Counted from the first letter of the stretch, positions 1 to 10,023 are shown. The stretch: DNA of 64,000 nt from Sporosalibacterium faouarense (GCF_016765695.1 NZ_JAETGO010000017.1:1-64000), one strand, 5' to 3'. Numbers and translations: made by a program. Notes: generated by a model not told the origin, from the letters alone.

Positions 1-60
<60 letters not shown>

Positions 61-67
61 TAATGAG

Positions 68-110
68 AACAGCAGAGATTTTGAATATCTTTGTTGTTTT
101 TTTATTTTTT
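68..110 (+). terminator. Rho-independent terminator after tRNA-Thr
   Basis: A 12-bp stem (68-79 with 87-98, two G-U pairs) is followed by a long T-rich tract. It starts eight bases after the tRNA CCA end and ends rightward tRNA transcription. Confidence 0.85.
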
Positions 111-118
111 CTAAAACA

Positions 119-156
119 CAAACCCTGTACATTTAAATCTAAATGCACAGGGTTTT
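119..156 (-). terminator. Terminator of the dnaI/dnaD operon
   Basis: The inverted repeat AACCCTGT ... ACAGGGTT has additional pairing through the ATTTAAATCTAAAT centre. It lies immediately after the leftward helicase-loader stop codon, with a T-rich stretch on the minus strand. It sits between converging transcripts and may work in both directions. Confidence 0.8.
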
Positions 157-157
157 A

Positions 158-1153
158 TTATTCTTCATAAGGTTGCCATCTTAAATCTGGACCAAAAAAT
201 TTAAGAGGAGTAAACTTACTAAAGATTCTAGAGAAAATTCTCTCTGTATAGATATTTGCAATTTCTATTGGTGAAAGATTAGTAGAAATAATAGTTTTAT
301 TCCCTTTTATTAATCTTGAGTTCACAATATTAAAGATTTCTGTGTTAGTAAATGAATTTGTAAGCTCAGTTCCTAAATCATCAATAATTAGTAAGTCAGC
401 TTCAAATAAAAGATTATAGTCCTCTTTACTAATCTTACCGTTATAGTCCTTGTTAAACCTATGACTCTCTACTATCTCTAGTATCTTGAAGGCCGTTTGA
501 TAGATTACTATTTTTCCTTTATCAAGTAAAGCTTTTGCAATACAGTTTGACATAAAAGTTTTACCTAATCCTGTTGTACCATAGAATAGCAGATTTTCAT
601 CATTATCCTGATCAAAGTTAAAACAGAATCCTTCACATATATTAAGAATTTCCATCATATTTTGTCTAGGAGTCAAATCTTCTTCATTAAAATGCTCAGG
701 TGAAAATAGGGATATGTCAAAGTTTTGGAAATTTTCTTTTCTTAAGGTAGCTTGTAAATTTGACATTTTATAAGCTTCATTTATAAGAGCTTGCTTAAAG
801 CAACTACATTTTTTCCCATTTTCTAAAAAACCTGTATCGTTACATTTGTTGCATTTATAATTGATATCTAAATATTCTAAAGGGATATTATTTTCTGTCA
901 TTAGAAAGGCTTTCTCTGCCTTAAGATTATCCATTTTATTTTTTATAATCTGGACATTTTTTTCATAGCTATCTGGATTTTTAAGAATTTCCTTAGAAAT
1001 TAGAAAGCCCGTCCTAGATATTTCTTCATCAATTTCCTTTACTCTAGGAACCCTTAAATAAACTTCCTCTTGACGTTTTCTTTGTTGGTATTTGGCTATA
1101 TTTCTATTCTCTTCATATTCCTTTAAAATTCTAGTTATGAATTTTTTATCCAT
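158..1153 (-). CDS. dnaI: DnaI/DnaC-like replicative helicase loader ATPase
   Basis: This is an AAA+ ATPase of the DnaC/DnaI family, which loads the replicative helicase onto DNA; 331 residues, normal for the family. A Cys cluster (CNKCNDTG then CSC, about residues 101-117) is the zinc-binding region of DnaI-type loaders. Walker A GTTGLGKT lies near residue 190 and Walker B LLIIDDLG near 255. The start is the ATG at 1153, which has AGGAGG seven bases upstream. The in-frame ATG 15 bases earlier lies inside that Shine-Dalgarno sequence and is not used. It follows the dnaD-like gene on the same strand by 21 bases, a standard Firmicute primosome pairing. Confidence 0.92.
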   Translation of the reverse strand: MDKKFITRILKEYEENRNIAKYQQRKRQEEVYLRVPRVKEIDEEISRTGFLISKEILKNPDSYEKNVQIIKNKMDNLKAEKAFLMTENNIPLEYLDINYKCNKCNDTGFLENGKKCSCFKQALINEAYKMSNLQATLRKENFQNFDISLFSPEHFNEEDLTPRQNMMEILNICEGFCFNFDQDNDENLLFYGTTGLGKTFMSNCIAKALLDKGKIVIYQTAFKILEIVESHRFNKDYNGKISKEDYNLLFEADLLIIDDLGTELTNSFTNTEIFNIVNSRLIKGNKTIISTNLSPIEIANIYTERIFSRIFSKFTPLKFFGPDLRWQPYEE

Positions 1154-1174
1154 AACTAACCTCCTCATTTTAAA

Positions 1175-2269
1175 TTAGCGATTAGTATGTTTCTTTCTTA
1201 TGTTCCTTGCAACTTTTTCTAAATCCTCTGCACTATAGCTCGATGTTCTTTGCTCAAAGTTATGGAACTTTGTGTGTACTTTTTTAGAACCATTATTTTT
1301 GCTAGATGCTGGTTTAGATATAAAATTCTTACTATTATTCGAACTTGGTCTATCTAATTTTTCAATATCATCCACACTGGAGATACCTTTGTCGTACCAA
1401 GCTTCTAAAATTTTATCAATATAATTAACATTTGGATTAGAAATATTCTTAGTGTTTTCGCAGGCTTTTAATACGACTTCTAATGTGAATTTCCATTTAT
1501 CAAACCATTTATTTATTACTTTCATTTCACCTTCACTCAAAAGTCTATTTTTAAATCCAAGAGACTTCATGATACGTTCATATTTATAAAAGGATTCTTC
1601 CTTAGATTTATAGTGTTCTTCAAGAGCTTCTATATTAGTGATGTTCATATCGTACCAATTTCTAATGATTCCACCTACATATTGCACATTTCTCTTGCCC
1701 TTTTTTTCTACAGAATAAAAATATGCTTTAATGATAATATCAGGATTCATATTATAGTTCTGAATCCATTCTAGAATCTTCATCTTTTCATTAGGAGCTA
1801 AAGTTCTTCTAATAATATCATTAATAGTATTAAACATATCTTGTATTCCAGGTATATTATTAGCTTCGACAAGATCTTTTACTGAACATGAGTATGTATT
1901 AGGTTTTTCAGTTTTATCATGTGATGAAACTACCCTATAATTATTATTAATATATAATTGTTTAAGATTTAAAAACTCTACACTGTAGTCATATTCATTA
2001 TTATTTTCTTTTTTGTGTTTCTTAATAATACCTTTATTTTCCCAAAAATCCCATGCATTAAGGACATCAGTAAGGGGGATATCTAGGTGCTTAGCAATAG
2101 TTAAGTTGTTTAAAGATATATTTTCATCTTTATCCATAGCATATTTATAGCCTAATAGATAAACTTTAACATAAGTTCCATCTGCCATAGGCATAAAATC
2201 ATTAATAAAAATATTTTCAATAGGGGTATCCCCTAAGTCCATATCAGTAGTCTGTATAACAAAAGACAA
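1175..2269 (-). CDS. dnaD: DnaD-like primosome protein with tandem DnaD/DnaB_2 domains
   Basis: This is a replication-initiation protein of the DnaD/DnaB family, which remodels DNA for helicase loading. Residues 1-90 look like a winged-helix N-domain. Two DnaB_2-type helical domains follow (about 145-220 and 225-300), each ending in the family signature of Tyr, Ile and Trp (VGGIIRNWYDMNI and IDKILEAWYDKGI). A basic Ser/Asn-rich tail ends the protein. The GTG at 2278 lies inside the Shine-Dalgarno AGGTGA, so TTG at 2269, five bases after it, is the better start. A TATAAT-like -10 on the minus strand lies near 2352-2357. It is co-transcribed with the helicase loader. Confidence 0.88.
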   Translation of the reverse strand: MSFVIQTTDMDLGDTPIENIFINDFMPMADGTYVKVYLLGYKYAMDKDENISLNNLTIAKHLDIPLTDVLNAWDFWENKGIIKKHKKENNNEYDYSVEFLNLKQLYINNNYRVVSSHDKTEKPNTYSCSVKDLVEANNIPGIQDMFNTINDIIRRTLAPNEKMKILEWIQNYNMNPDIIIKAYFYSVEKKGKRNVQYVGGIIRNWYDMNITNIEALEEHYKSKEESFYKYERIMKSLGFKNRLLSEGEMKVINKWFDKWKFTLEVVLKACENTKNISNPNVNYIDKILEAWYDKGISSVDDIEKLDRPSSNNSKNFISKPASSKNNGSKKVHTKFHNFEQRTSSYSAEDLEKVARNIRKKHTNR

Positions 2270-2481
2270 TATACTCACCTTCCATATAATACTTTATGTC
2301 TCATTACTTAAAAATGCAAATATTAGACAAAAATACTTACAATATATAAGTATTATATCATAAACAATTAATAAATTTATAATCTACATTAAGTTATATT
2401 TTAACATGTAAACAATATATTTAATACTATAGAAATTACCAATATATTTTTAAAAATAATAAATTAAGTAAGGAGATTTAA

Positions 2482-3201
2482 ATGGATAGTATATACATTA
2501 AAATGATAAAGAAAATAATATTATTGTTTATTATCACAGTTTTACCTTTAACCATATATATATACATGGATAAAGAAGTAAAAGAAACATTAAAATTTAA
2601 TATAATTGGCAATAATGATAGATATATAATTGAAGGAGAATTTATTGAAAAAGAGCAAAGTATAGATTTTATTCAAATCATTCAATATACTAATAGTAGT
2701 AATCATGAGTTAAAGAAGATATATGCTAAAAATAAATCAGAGCATGCTGAGGTAAGCAGTATACAAATTAACGATGAAGTGAGTAACTTTAAGATTATTG
2801 GTAAAGATAGAAATACTATATTAATAGTGCCAAAGAAAGAAATTGCTAAAGGAGAAACAATAACTCTCAACATTGAGTATAAGCTACATTTAAAGCAATA
2901 TAATTCTAATAATAATGAAAAAAACAAAGAATATATCTTAGAAAATTGGTATCTAACAATGGCTGAATTAAATCAGAGTGGTTGGCAATTAGAATCTGAT
3001 TATACTAATTCAAATATTGATAAATTAGGAAATTATAGTATAAAAATTATTTTACCAGTAAATTATAAGATAGATACTCAAGAAGGAATTAACAATTTAA
3101 GTAAAACAGCAAAAAATAATACAATTTATTATTTGCAGGCTTCAAATATAAATAAAATATTACTAAAAATAGTTGAAAAAAATCACAATGAAAGTAAATA
3201 A
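2482..3201 (+). CDS. Membrane-anchored protein resembling an M1-peptidase N-terminal domain
   Basis: This 239-residue protein has one N-terminal membrane segment (about residues 8-28) and an extracytoplasmic, probably beta-rich remainder. The stretch with WYLTMAELNQSGWQLE and the later 'GNYSIKIILPVNYKI' resembles the N-domain of M1 aminopeptidases. There is no HExxH zinc motif, and the protein stops where the catalytic domain would begin. It is therefore a stand-alone N-domain-like protein or a decayed M1 protein. The start ATG has AAGGAGA upstream. The resemblance is from reading only, so the function is unknown. Confidence 0.55.
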   Translation: MDSIYIKMIKKIILLFIITVLPLTIYIYMDKEVKETLKFNIIGNNDRYIIEGEFIEKEQSIDFIQIIQYTNSSNHELKKIYAKNKSEHAEVSSIQINDEVSNFKIIGKDRNTILIVPKKEIAKGETITLNIEYKLHLKQYNSNNNEKNKEYILENWYLTMAELNQSGWQLESDYTNSNIDKLGNYSIKIILPVNYKIDTQEGINNLSKTAKNNTIYYLQASNINKILLKIVEKNHNESK

Positions 3202-3361
3202 ACATATTATTTACCACAAGGAAGGATTTTAAAAATCAATATAGAATTTCTATTATTGGATAGTTTAGTTAGATAAATAAAAAAAATCGAATAAAAGGAA
3301 AAGTAAGTTAATAAATATAAAGTATATGTAGACAGGCATTAAAGCACTAGAAAATTTTGGG

Positions 3362-3389
3362 TTGAACAATTAATCTAGTATGATATAAT
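3362..3389 (+). promoter_or_regulatory. Sigma-A type promoter for the M23 hydrolase
   Basis: TTGAAC at 3362-3367 and TATAAT at 3384-3389 are separated by 16 bases. They lie about 85 bases before the peptidase start codon, and no other gene lies between. Confidence 0.65.
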
Positions 3390-3475
3390 TTAGACAGGCT
3401 TTATTGCACTTTTATTACATATTAATAAAAACTACATAAAGTGAATTTTTATGAAACACGTAAGGAGGAACTTTT

Positions 3476-4954
3476 ATGAATAACTCAGCTTTTAGCAGAG
3501 TTAAAGCTAAGGTGGTAAGATTTATTAATGAGGTTACTCGAGATGAAAATGGCAAGATAAAGTTTAATAAAAGAAATAAGATTATTATAGCATCTGTCAT
3601 TGTCGCAGTCATTGTTGTGGTTTCTGGTTCTTTAGCGCTGAGAAATACACAAGTTATGAAAAATCTGGAGACACAATCATTAGAAGCAAATGCCTACAAA
3701 GTTTATTTTGGTGGGGTTGAAGTAGGTATAGTGCGAAATTCTCAAGAAGCAACACAGGTTCTTCAGGAAATACAAAAAGAACTAATTGAGAAAAATGACA
3801 TGGATATAGCTATTGACCAAGACTTATCATTTGAAAGTGTTAATGTAGATGAAGAAGCATTAACATTAACTGAAAAATTGAAAAAAAACATTAAAAATAA
3901 TATGACCTATGAGATTTATGCGAGTGCATTATATATTGATGGCAAAAGAATTGGAGCTATGGAGTCTGAAGAGCAGGCTGAGAAATTATTGGAAGAAGTT
4001 AAGGAAACCTATGTAGGAAGAGCTAGGGAAGAAGGCTCTGAAATTGAAGAAATATTAATCGTCGAGAATGTAGAGATTAAAAGGGAAAAAACTCCTATAT
4101 CTTCAGTTTATGACTATCAAGAAATGTTGGATTTAGTCCAAAAAGGAACTACTGAAAAGAGAGTACATAAAGTAGCTAGAGGTGAGAGCTATTGGGGAAT
4201 AGCTAATAAATACGATTTATCAGTTGATGATTTAGTATCAGCTAATCCAGATAAAGATAGCACATTAATTCATCCAGGAGATGAATTGAATTTAATAGTT
4301 CCTAAACCATATTTAACTGTTGAAACATATGAAAATCAGATATTTAGAGATAAGATAGATTTTAATAAAGAAGTTAAATATACATCATCCCTTTATAGCG
4401 ATCAGAAGACAGTTCAAAAGGCAGGAGTGTATGGTGAAAAAGAAGTGTTTGCAAAAGTTATAAGGCATAATGGTGTCGAAGTTGAAAAAGAAGTTATGAA
4501 GGAAGTAGTAATATCTGACCCTAAGGTACAAGTAGAGCTTCAAGGTACAAAAGCATTACCGCCTAAAAAAGGTACAGGTATATTTATGAGGCCGACTAGA
4601 GGAACACTAACATCTAGATTTGGTGCTAGGTGGGGAAGAATGCATTATGGTGTTGATCTTGCATCTAGAATAGGTACTCCTATTAAAGCGGCTGATGGTG
4701 GAGTTGTTACTTTTGCAGGTTGGAAGGGAACCTACGGATATATGGTTGAAATAGACCATGGCGCTGGATTTACAACTAGATATGGACACTGTAGTAAAAT
4801 ATATGTAAAAGTAGGAGAAAAGGTATATAAAGATAAAACTATAGCAGCAGTGGGTAATACTGGAAGAAGTACAGGACCTCATGTTCATTTTGAAGTAAGA
4901 AAGCATGGAGTTCCTCAAAATCCATTGAATTATATAGGCAAACAATATAGATAA
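3476..4954 (+). CDS. M23 peptidoglycan endopeptidase with LysM and G5 domains
   Basis: This secreted or membrane-anchored cell-wall hydrolase has 492 residues. A cytoplasmic lead of about 35 residues precedes one membrane helix (37-56). An alpha/beta region follows, then a LysM peptidoglycan-binding motif (about 229-274), a G5 domain (about 276-356) and a C-terminal LytM/M23 catalytic domain. The zinc site is intact: His390 and Asp394 in HYGVD, and His469 plus His471 in HVHFE. It should cleave peptide cross-links in peptidoglycan. The start ATG follows AAGGAGG. It has its own promoter and ends in a strong terminator, so it is monocistronic. Confidence 0.92.
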   Translation: MNNSAFSRVKAKVVRFINEVTRDENGKIKFNKRNKIIIASVIVAVIVVVSGSLALRNTQVMKNLETQSLEANAYKVYFGGVEVGIVRNSQEATQVLQEIQKELIEKNDMDIAIDQDLSFESVNVDEEALTLTEKLKKNIKNNMTYEIYASALYIDGKRIGAMESEEQAEKLLEEVKETYVGRAREEGSEIEEILIVENVEIKREKTPISSVYDYQEMLDLVQKGTTEKRVHKVARGESYWGIANKYDLSVDDLVSANPDKDSTLIHPGDELNLIVPKPYLTVETYENQIFRDKIDFNKEVKYTSSLYSDQKTVQKAGVYGEKEVFAKVIRHNGVEVEKEVMKEVVISDPKVQVELQGTKALPPKKGTGIFMRPTRGTLTSRFGARWGRMHYGVDLASRIGTPIKAADGGVVTFAGWKGTYGYMVEIDHGAGFTTRYGHCSKIYVKVGEKVYKDKTIAAVGNTGRSTGPHVHFEVRKHGVPQNPLNYIGKQYR

Positions 4955-4979
4955 AAAAGCGGCTATAGCCGCTTTTTTT
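4953..4979. terminator. Bidirectional terminator between M23 gene and HDOD gene
   Basis: The perfect palindrome AGCGGCTATAGCCGCT is flanked by A6 on the left and T7 on the right. It begins at the M23 stop codon and reaches the HDOD stop codon, serving two converging genes. Confidence 0.92.
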
Positions 4980-5841
4980 AATTTATGATTAAATAGTAAC
5001 CTGATTTACTAACCTCATCTGGTAGTTTTTTTCCTATGTAATTAATAATATCTTCGCTTATACCTAAATCATTCATTATTCTTTTATTCATACGATGGTT
5101 TAAATTGACTCCTAAAAGCCTTTCATAATACATAGTGCTAATAACATCAGCAATACATACTAGTTTTAGTTCATCCGTTGTATTTTCTGATAAGAAAGGC
5201 ATATGGTGGAACTCTACAATATCAGTGATGTCTCTACGAATATTCCATTTCCTACATAGCCATCCTCCAACTTCAGCATGGGTTATTCCGCCAAATATTG
5301 AGCGTTCCGCTATAACTTGGTGAATCCCTTTTTTTAATTTTTGGGTTACTTGGTCTAGACAGTTGGGAACACATGTATCTAGTAGAGCAACACCTATATC
5401 ATGGATAAGTCCATAGGAGAAAAGCTTGTACTTATCAGCAGTTTTTAGATGAGAAGATAACATACTACTAGCTATTGCAGTTCCTAATACGTGTTTTAAA
5501 TAGATATCCATCTTGAAGACTCTGTTTTCATTCGTCGGTGAATATGAAAAAAGCTCCATAGTAATGAAAAAAGTTAAAAGATTTTGAACTGTTTCCATTC
5601 CAAAAAAAACTATAGCATCCTTTATTGAAGTTAATTCTCGATTGGTTTTAAAATATCCTGTATTTAGATTTTTCATCATTAATTCATTCAACTTATCAAT
5701 TTTGCTTATTTTTTCCACTAAAATATCAATATCAGAATCAATTGGATTATTTAAAATTTTAAAAATATCACTGATATCCTTACTAGGTTTAGGTACTAAG
5801 TCTGAGTTATCTAAAATATGTAATAATTCTTGTTTATCCAA
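4978..5841 (-). CDS. HDOD-domain signalling protein
   Basis: This 287-residue single-domain protein is of the HDOD group, HD-hydrolase relatives found in bacterial signal transduction. The N-terminal part (about 15-125) shows helical HDOD features, including KDAIVFFGMETVQNLL. Unlike many HDOD proteins it keeps an HD pair (GLIHDIG, about residue 150) and later His residues (FHHMPF), so some phosphohydrolase activity is possible. The GTG at 5850 overlaps the Shine-Dalgarno AAGGGGTGA, and TTG at 5841 is five bases after it, so TTG is chosen. Two HD-GYP proteins are encoded nearby. Confidence 0.82.
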   Translation of the reverse strand: MDKQELLHILDNSDLVPKPSKDISDIFKILNNPIDSDIDILVEKISKIDKLNELMMKNLNTGYFKTNRELTSIKDAIVFFGMETVQNLLTFFITMELFSYSPTNENRVFKMDIYLKHVLGTAIASSMLSSHLKTADKYKLFSYGLIHDIGVALLDTCVPNCLDQVTQKLKKGIHQVIAERSIFGGITHAEVGGWLCRKWNIRRDITDIVEFHHMPFLSENTTDELKLVCIADVISTMYYERLLGVNLNHRMNKRIMNDLGISEDIINYIGKKLPDEVSKSGYYLIIN

Positions 5842-5953
5842 CCCATTCACCCCTTATAATTATATATTTTGTCTGTATGTAATTTAAAATAATTTGTAAA
5901 AATGAAGGTTAATATGTTTTAAAGAGCGTAAAGACTGAATCCACTCATTAAAC

Positions 5954-7135
5954 CTAACTTATTTTTATAAGTGTGTCAAGTATATACTTGTGATAATACC
6001 CTTTATTTACCAGATTGTTTAGAATCTGAAATGCTTTGTCACAAGACATGCCTGGTCGATACACTCTATCCTCGATTAATGCTTGATATATGTCACAGAT
6101 AGCTATTATCTGAGCCTCCTCAGTAAACTGTGAACCAGAAAGTCCTTCTGGATAACCAGTTCCTAAAAGGTTTTCGTGATGGTTAGGACCCCATTGAGAA
6201 ATTTCTTCAAATCCTTTTATTTGTTGTAACATAAACTTTGAATAGTAGGCATGTTTCTTTATAATTAACATTTCTTCATTTGTCAATTTCCCTGGTTTTT
6301 CAAGTATATAATTAGGTATAGTTAGCTTTCCAATATCATGTAAATAACCAGATATTTTTATTTTTCTGCACTTTAAGTCATCATATCCTAATGCTTTAGC
6401 TATTTTAAAAGCTCTTTTAGAAATCATTTTTGAATGAGTAAGAGTAAACTCACTCTTTTTATCAATGATCATAGCAAAGGCTTCAGAAATTTGTTCTAGT
6501 TCATCTATATTGATTTTAACAGATTGTTTAGGTATCAAAGGCAATAATAGAGAATCTATATTGTACACACAAAGATCTAACCATAATTTATCTTTTTGTA
6601 ATAGTTCTAGCAATATATCAACAAGACTATCGTTAAATTTCAAATTCTTTTCCTTTTCTAGCATGTCTCTAAAATCATTTCTATACTTAAAACTATCTTT
6701 AGTCTTATCATAATTTAATTCAACATAATCTGCTAATGATATAACTTGTGCTAGAAAAGGTATATTATCACCTTTTAGTCTTTCAACACCTAGTCCATCC
6801 CATCTCTCATGATGATACTTTATGGTGATTGCCACTTTTTTATCAACTGGTAAAGTTCTTACAATTTCATAGCCTACTTTGGTATGAATATCCTTTGCTA
6901 TAGTCTCTCCTTTTATAAATTCTTCACTTCCATGTAGAAAAATTGAATGAGAAAGGCCTATATCATGAAGAATCGCAGCTTGAAAGGTTAAGTTTAGAAA
7001 CTCTGGCTTGTTAAGCTTAAGGATGATTTGCATAGCGATGTATGCTACTCTCTTGGAATGCTGCAACTGATTACCTTCTGCTATATCTAGTAGGTATGAA
7101 AAGGATAACAATAGTGCATTCAAGTTAGTTTTCAT
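5954..7135 (-). CDS. Tandem HD-GYP protein, likely c-di-GMP phosphodiesterase (copy 1)
   Basis: This 393-residue cytoplasmic protein is built from two HD-GYP-like halves. The N-terminal half has HDIG near residue 55 and a variant second motif HHERWDGLGV. The C-terminal half has the full set: HDIGK, HH-E and GTGYPEGL, followed by the ICDIYQAL helix. HD-GYP domains hydrolyse c-di-GMP; the C-terminal half looks catalytic and the N-terminal one may be regulatory. The start is the ATG at 7135 with AAAGGAGG upstream. An upstream in-frame extension of 17 codons has no ribosome site. A close paralogue lies at 14138-15328. Confidence 0.9.
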   Translation of the reverse strand: MKTNLNALLLSFSYLLDIAEGNQLQHSKRVAYIAMQIILKLNKPEFLNLTFQAAILHDIGLSHSIFLHGSEEFIKGETIAKDIHTKVGYEIVRTLPVDKKVAITIKYHHERWDGLGVERLKGDNIPFLAQVISLADYVELNYDKTKDSFKYRNDFRDMLEKEKNLKFNDSLVDILLELLQKDKLWLDLCVYNIDSLLLPLIPKQSVKINIDELEQISEAFAMIIDKKSEFTLTHSKMISKRAFKIAKALGYDDLKCRKIKISGYLHDIGKLTIPNYILEKPGKLTNEEMLIIKKHAYYSKFMLQQIKGFEEISQWGPNHHENLLGTGYPEGLSGSQFTEEAQIIAICDIYQALIEDRVYRPGMSCDKAFQILNNLVNKGYYHKYILDTLIKIS

Positions 7136-7474
7136 TAATAATCCTCCTTTCATTAAATTTTTCAAAATTATAATGGAAAGATTCACCTAATATAATAGAG
7201 CAAAGAAAAAAACTAGGCTGTATGATTATAAAATACAATGCATATATAACTAATTCTCTAAATATATCTTAAAACCTCTATACTATGACAAGAAAAGATA
7301 TTATATAAGAATGCAAAGCATAGGATCAACATAAAAATATTTTATATAAGTGATATAAATAAAAATAGTTTTTTACCTAAGGCACTGTTGAGTTGGAAAT
7401 ATAGAATTATCTTATTTGTTATATTTCAAGAAATGGGGTATTAGAGGGAATTTGTTGGTGTATAATAAGGAATT
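7136..7474. other. Non-coding AT-rich region
   Basis: No open reading frame with a ribosome site was found on either strand. It holds the upstream region of the HD-GYP gene. On the plus strand it leads into an orphan terminator, so a small untranslated RNA is possible but unproven. Confidence 0.4.
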
Positions 7475-7499
7475 AGCGGCCAAAGTGGCCGCTTTTTTA
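7475..7499 (+). terminator. Orphan rightward terminator
   Basis: GCGGCC and GGCCGC form a stem with loop AAAGT, followed by TTTTTT on the plus strand only. No plus-strand gene lies upstream within 2 kb, and the subtilase fragment on its right runs leftward. Confidence 0.75.
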
Positions 7500-7507
7500 G
7501 TTTGGGA

Positions 7508-8209
7508 CTAGAATCTTTCGGTTAAAAGGAGTATAACTAGTATGATGATTATAAAGCTTTCCCCAAATACATTTGTAGTTGTAGGATGTTGTTGTGGTGA
7601 AGCCTCTTTTATTTGGGAATTGAAAAGTTTATCAAGGGAGATGATACCAGATCCTTGATTATTGTAATTATCATTTAGACTTAAGCAGTTATCCATTAAA
7701 TTAGATTTTATCATCGCTGGAGTTAAATTATTTCGTTTACTATGAAGTAATGCAATTGTTCCAGCGACAAAAGGAGTAGCCATTGATGTTCCACTTTGTG
7801 AAACGTAGTCATCTAGCTTGCTATTAGATAATGACATTATATCAACACCTGGAGCCACAAGGTCAGGTTTTTTATAACCCGATTTAGTAGGTCCTCTACT
7901 AGAGAAAGGTGCAATTGCGTCATCATCTAATTCTGGAGTTTTATTATCATCTACAGCGCCTACAGTTATTACCTTAGGACTATTTCCTGGAGAAAGAATG
8001 GTTTTTTTTGAAGGCCCACTATTTCCAGCTGCTACTACCACAGTTATCCCTGCTTTAGCAGCTTCATCACAAGCTCTAACAAGAGGATCTGAGGATATGG
8101 GGTCAGTAACAGGTGTACCTAAGGATAAGTTAAGTACCTTAGTATTATACACATCTTTCGTTTCTATAACCCATTGGATGGCACTAACTATACTATATAA
8201 AATGCAATG
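7508..8209 (-). pseudogene. C-terminal fragment of a subtilisin-like (S8) serine protease
   Basis: The reading frame encodes the second half of a subtilase: KVLNLSLG, the oxyanion Asn region VVVAAGNSGP, and the catalytic Ser motif SGTSMATPFVAG, followed by a hydrophobic C-terminal anchor. The N-terminal half with catalytic Asp and His is missing. Subtilase-like sequence (AIQWVIE) continues upstream of the GTG at 8152 until about 8194, then meets a stop at 8210-8212. No Shine-Dalgarno sequence precedes the GTG. This is best explained as a 5'-truncated, inactive gene. Confidence 0.82.
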
Positions 8210-8697
8210 CTAGGCATTTAACATTCAGTGTCTAGATTTTATGGGGAGAAGCTAGTCATTACTTGCTCATAAAGAAATGTATAGCTTTGTATCTGATACT
8301 AGAATCTTCTTTTGGTTTAGAAGAGAGAATGCATATATATATAATTACCAGAGAGTTATTATGATTATACTATACCATAAAAGTAATAGCATATTATTAC
8401 TGATTTTATGCATTGATATCAAGAACTTGTATAAGTTATCTATTGAACTAAAGAAGTTAGTATGTTAACCTTTAAAAAGTAGAGTGTCCTGATCCTTATA
8501 TTACAAACTCAGGTCTTCCCTAGTTTAAAATAATTAGTAGATAAACATAATCAAAGTGACATAGTTAAAGTAGGGAATCAACGATTAGAAAGATTTTATA
8601 GAAACTAATTTTAATTACTGAAAAAGTACTATGTGGTGTGAGGACTATGAAAATGGGTAACAAATAAATTAAATAGCATACTATAGGGGGTATTCTA
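8210..8697. other. Gene-free region between subtilase remnant and chemoreceptor
   Basis: About 490 bases carry no convincing gene. A 63-codon frame at 8277-8468 is low-complexity and lacks a ribosome site. The missing front of the subtilase gene is not present here. The right end contains the AGGGGG ribosome site of the chemoreceptor. Confidence 0.5.
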
Positions 8698-10023
8698 TTG
8701 AAAAATAACACAAAAAAAGTGAAAAGATCAATTGAAAAATCTTCAAGTCAGGTTAGTTGGATGAAAAGTATAAGAGCTAAGCTTATAATTTCTATGACTA
8801 TTGCCATATTATTAAATGCTCCAATAGTAAATCTAATTAATAGTGGGATAAGCAAAGTTATAACAATCAATGAATCTTTTGGAGTATATGTAACATCAAT
8901 ATTAAATGTACTCGTAATATTTTTCATAACACTTTTTATAACTAATATTTTCATTATTAATCCAATAAATAAAATTATTAGCGCTATGAATGAAGCATCT
9001 AAGGGAAACTTAAAAGTAAAAGCTGAAATAAAAAGCAATGATGAGATTAAAGTATTAGCTAACAACTTTAATAAAATGGTTTTTAATATTAGTAAATTAG
9101 TTGAAGATACTACAATAATGGCTGATAGAACTGAAAAAACTTCAGGGTCTGTAACTAAATCCATTGAAAGAATCAGCAATTCAACTGAACAAATATCCGA
9201 TATGATAGGAGAAATTGCAGATGGAGCTATTCGTCAAGCTAAAGACAGCGAAGATACATTAAATTCAACTGTTGGACTATCTAATAGTATAGAAAATATG
9301 TCAGAAAAAGTTAGCTCTACGGTTTATAATGCGAATGAAATGATGGATAAAAATGATATTGGATTAGAATCTTTAGACCATCTTGAAAGTAATTTTAACA
9401 AGTATATGGAAACAGCATCAAATATAGTATCAAGTATTGATGACTTATCTGTAAAATCAAACTCAATAGAATCAATTATTACTACGATAGATGAAATATC
9501 TGAGCAAACTAATCTTTTAGCACTAAACGCAGCCATTGAGGCTGCTAGGGCAGGCGAGGAAGGAAAAGGATTTGCAGTTGTAGCAGAAGAGGTTAGACAA
9601 TTAGCAGAGCGTTCTTCTCTATCAACAAGCGAGATACAAGAGATCATTCAAAACATAACCAATGATATAGGTAATACTAATAAGATGACAAGAGAATCTA
9701 TGAATCTAGTTAATAATGTAAAGGATTCATTAGTGAACTTAAAGAAGGTTTTTGATAATATCAGTACTAATACAAATGAAGTAGTGAAGAAAATACAGTC
9801 TTTGAATGGTGACATAAAAAATATAGTTGAAGTGAAAGAAACTGTTGTTAAATCTATTGAGAGTATAACAACGGTAAGTCAACAATCTTCTGCTACAACT
9901 GAACAAATAAAATCTACTTCAGAAGAAGAGGTTAATAGTTTACAAAAAGTATTAGAAAATATGGAAGACCTAGACAATATGGTCAATCAACTAAATAAAT
10001 CAATTAATACTTTTAGAATATAA
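8698..10023 (+). CDS. Methyl-accepting chemotaxis protein without a large sensor domain
   Basis: This is a transmembrane chemoreceptor that feeds the CheA/CheW pathway. Two membrane helices (about 27-46 and 62-84) are joined by only some 15 outside residues. A HAMP segment (about 85-140) and a long coiled-coil signalling domain follow. The conserved hairpin tip is clear: [18 protein letters not shown] followed by [17 protein letters not shown] near residues 265-305. At 441 residues it lacks the usual extracellular ligand-binding domain, so it probably senses membrane or cytoplasmic cues. The start is TTG at 8698, preceded by AGGGGG. Confidence 0.92.
   Translation: MKNNTKKVKRSIEKSSSQVSWMKSIRAKLIISMTIAILLNAPIVNLINSGISKVITINESFGVYVTSILNVLVIFFITLFITNIFIINPINKIISAMNEASKGNLKVKAEIKSNDEIKVLANNFNKMVFNISKLVEDTTIMADRTEKTSGSVTKSIERISNSTEQISDMIGEIADGAIRQAKDSEDTLNSTVGLSNSIENMSEKVSSTVYNANEMMDKNDIGLESLDHLESNFNKYMETASNIVSSIDDLSVKSNSIESIITTIDEISEQTNLLALNAAIEAARAGEEGKGFAVVAEEVRQLAERSSLSTSEIQEIIQNITNDIGNTNKMTRESMNLVNNVKDSLVNLKKVFDNISTNTNEVVKKIQSLNGDIKNIVEVKETVVKSIESITTVSQQSSATTEQIKSTSEEEVNSLQKVLENMEDLDNMVNQLNKSINTFRI

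Noticed and set aside
4607-4945. Minus-strand frame of 112 codons inside the M23 gene
   Set aside because: A shadow of a well-supported gene with intact catalytic motifs on the plus strand.
8277-8468. 63-codon plus-strand frame in the gap before the chemoreceptor
   Set aside because: No ribosome site, low-complexity composition and no recognisable feature; it sits in decayed DNA next to the subtilase fragment.
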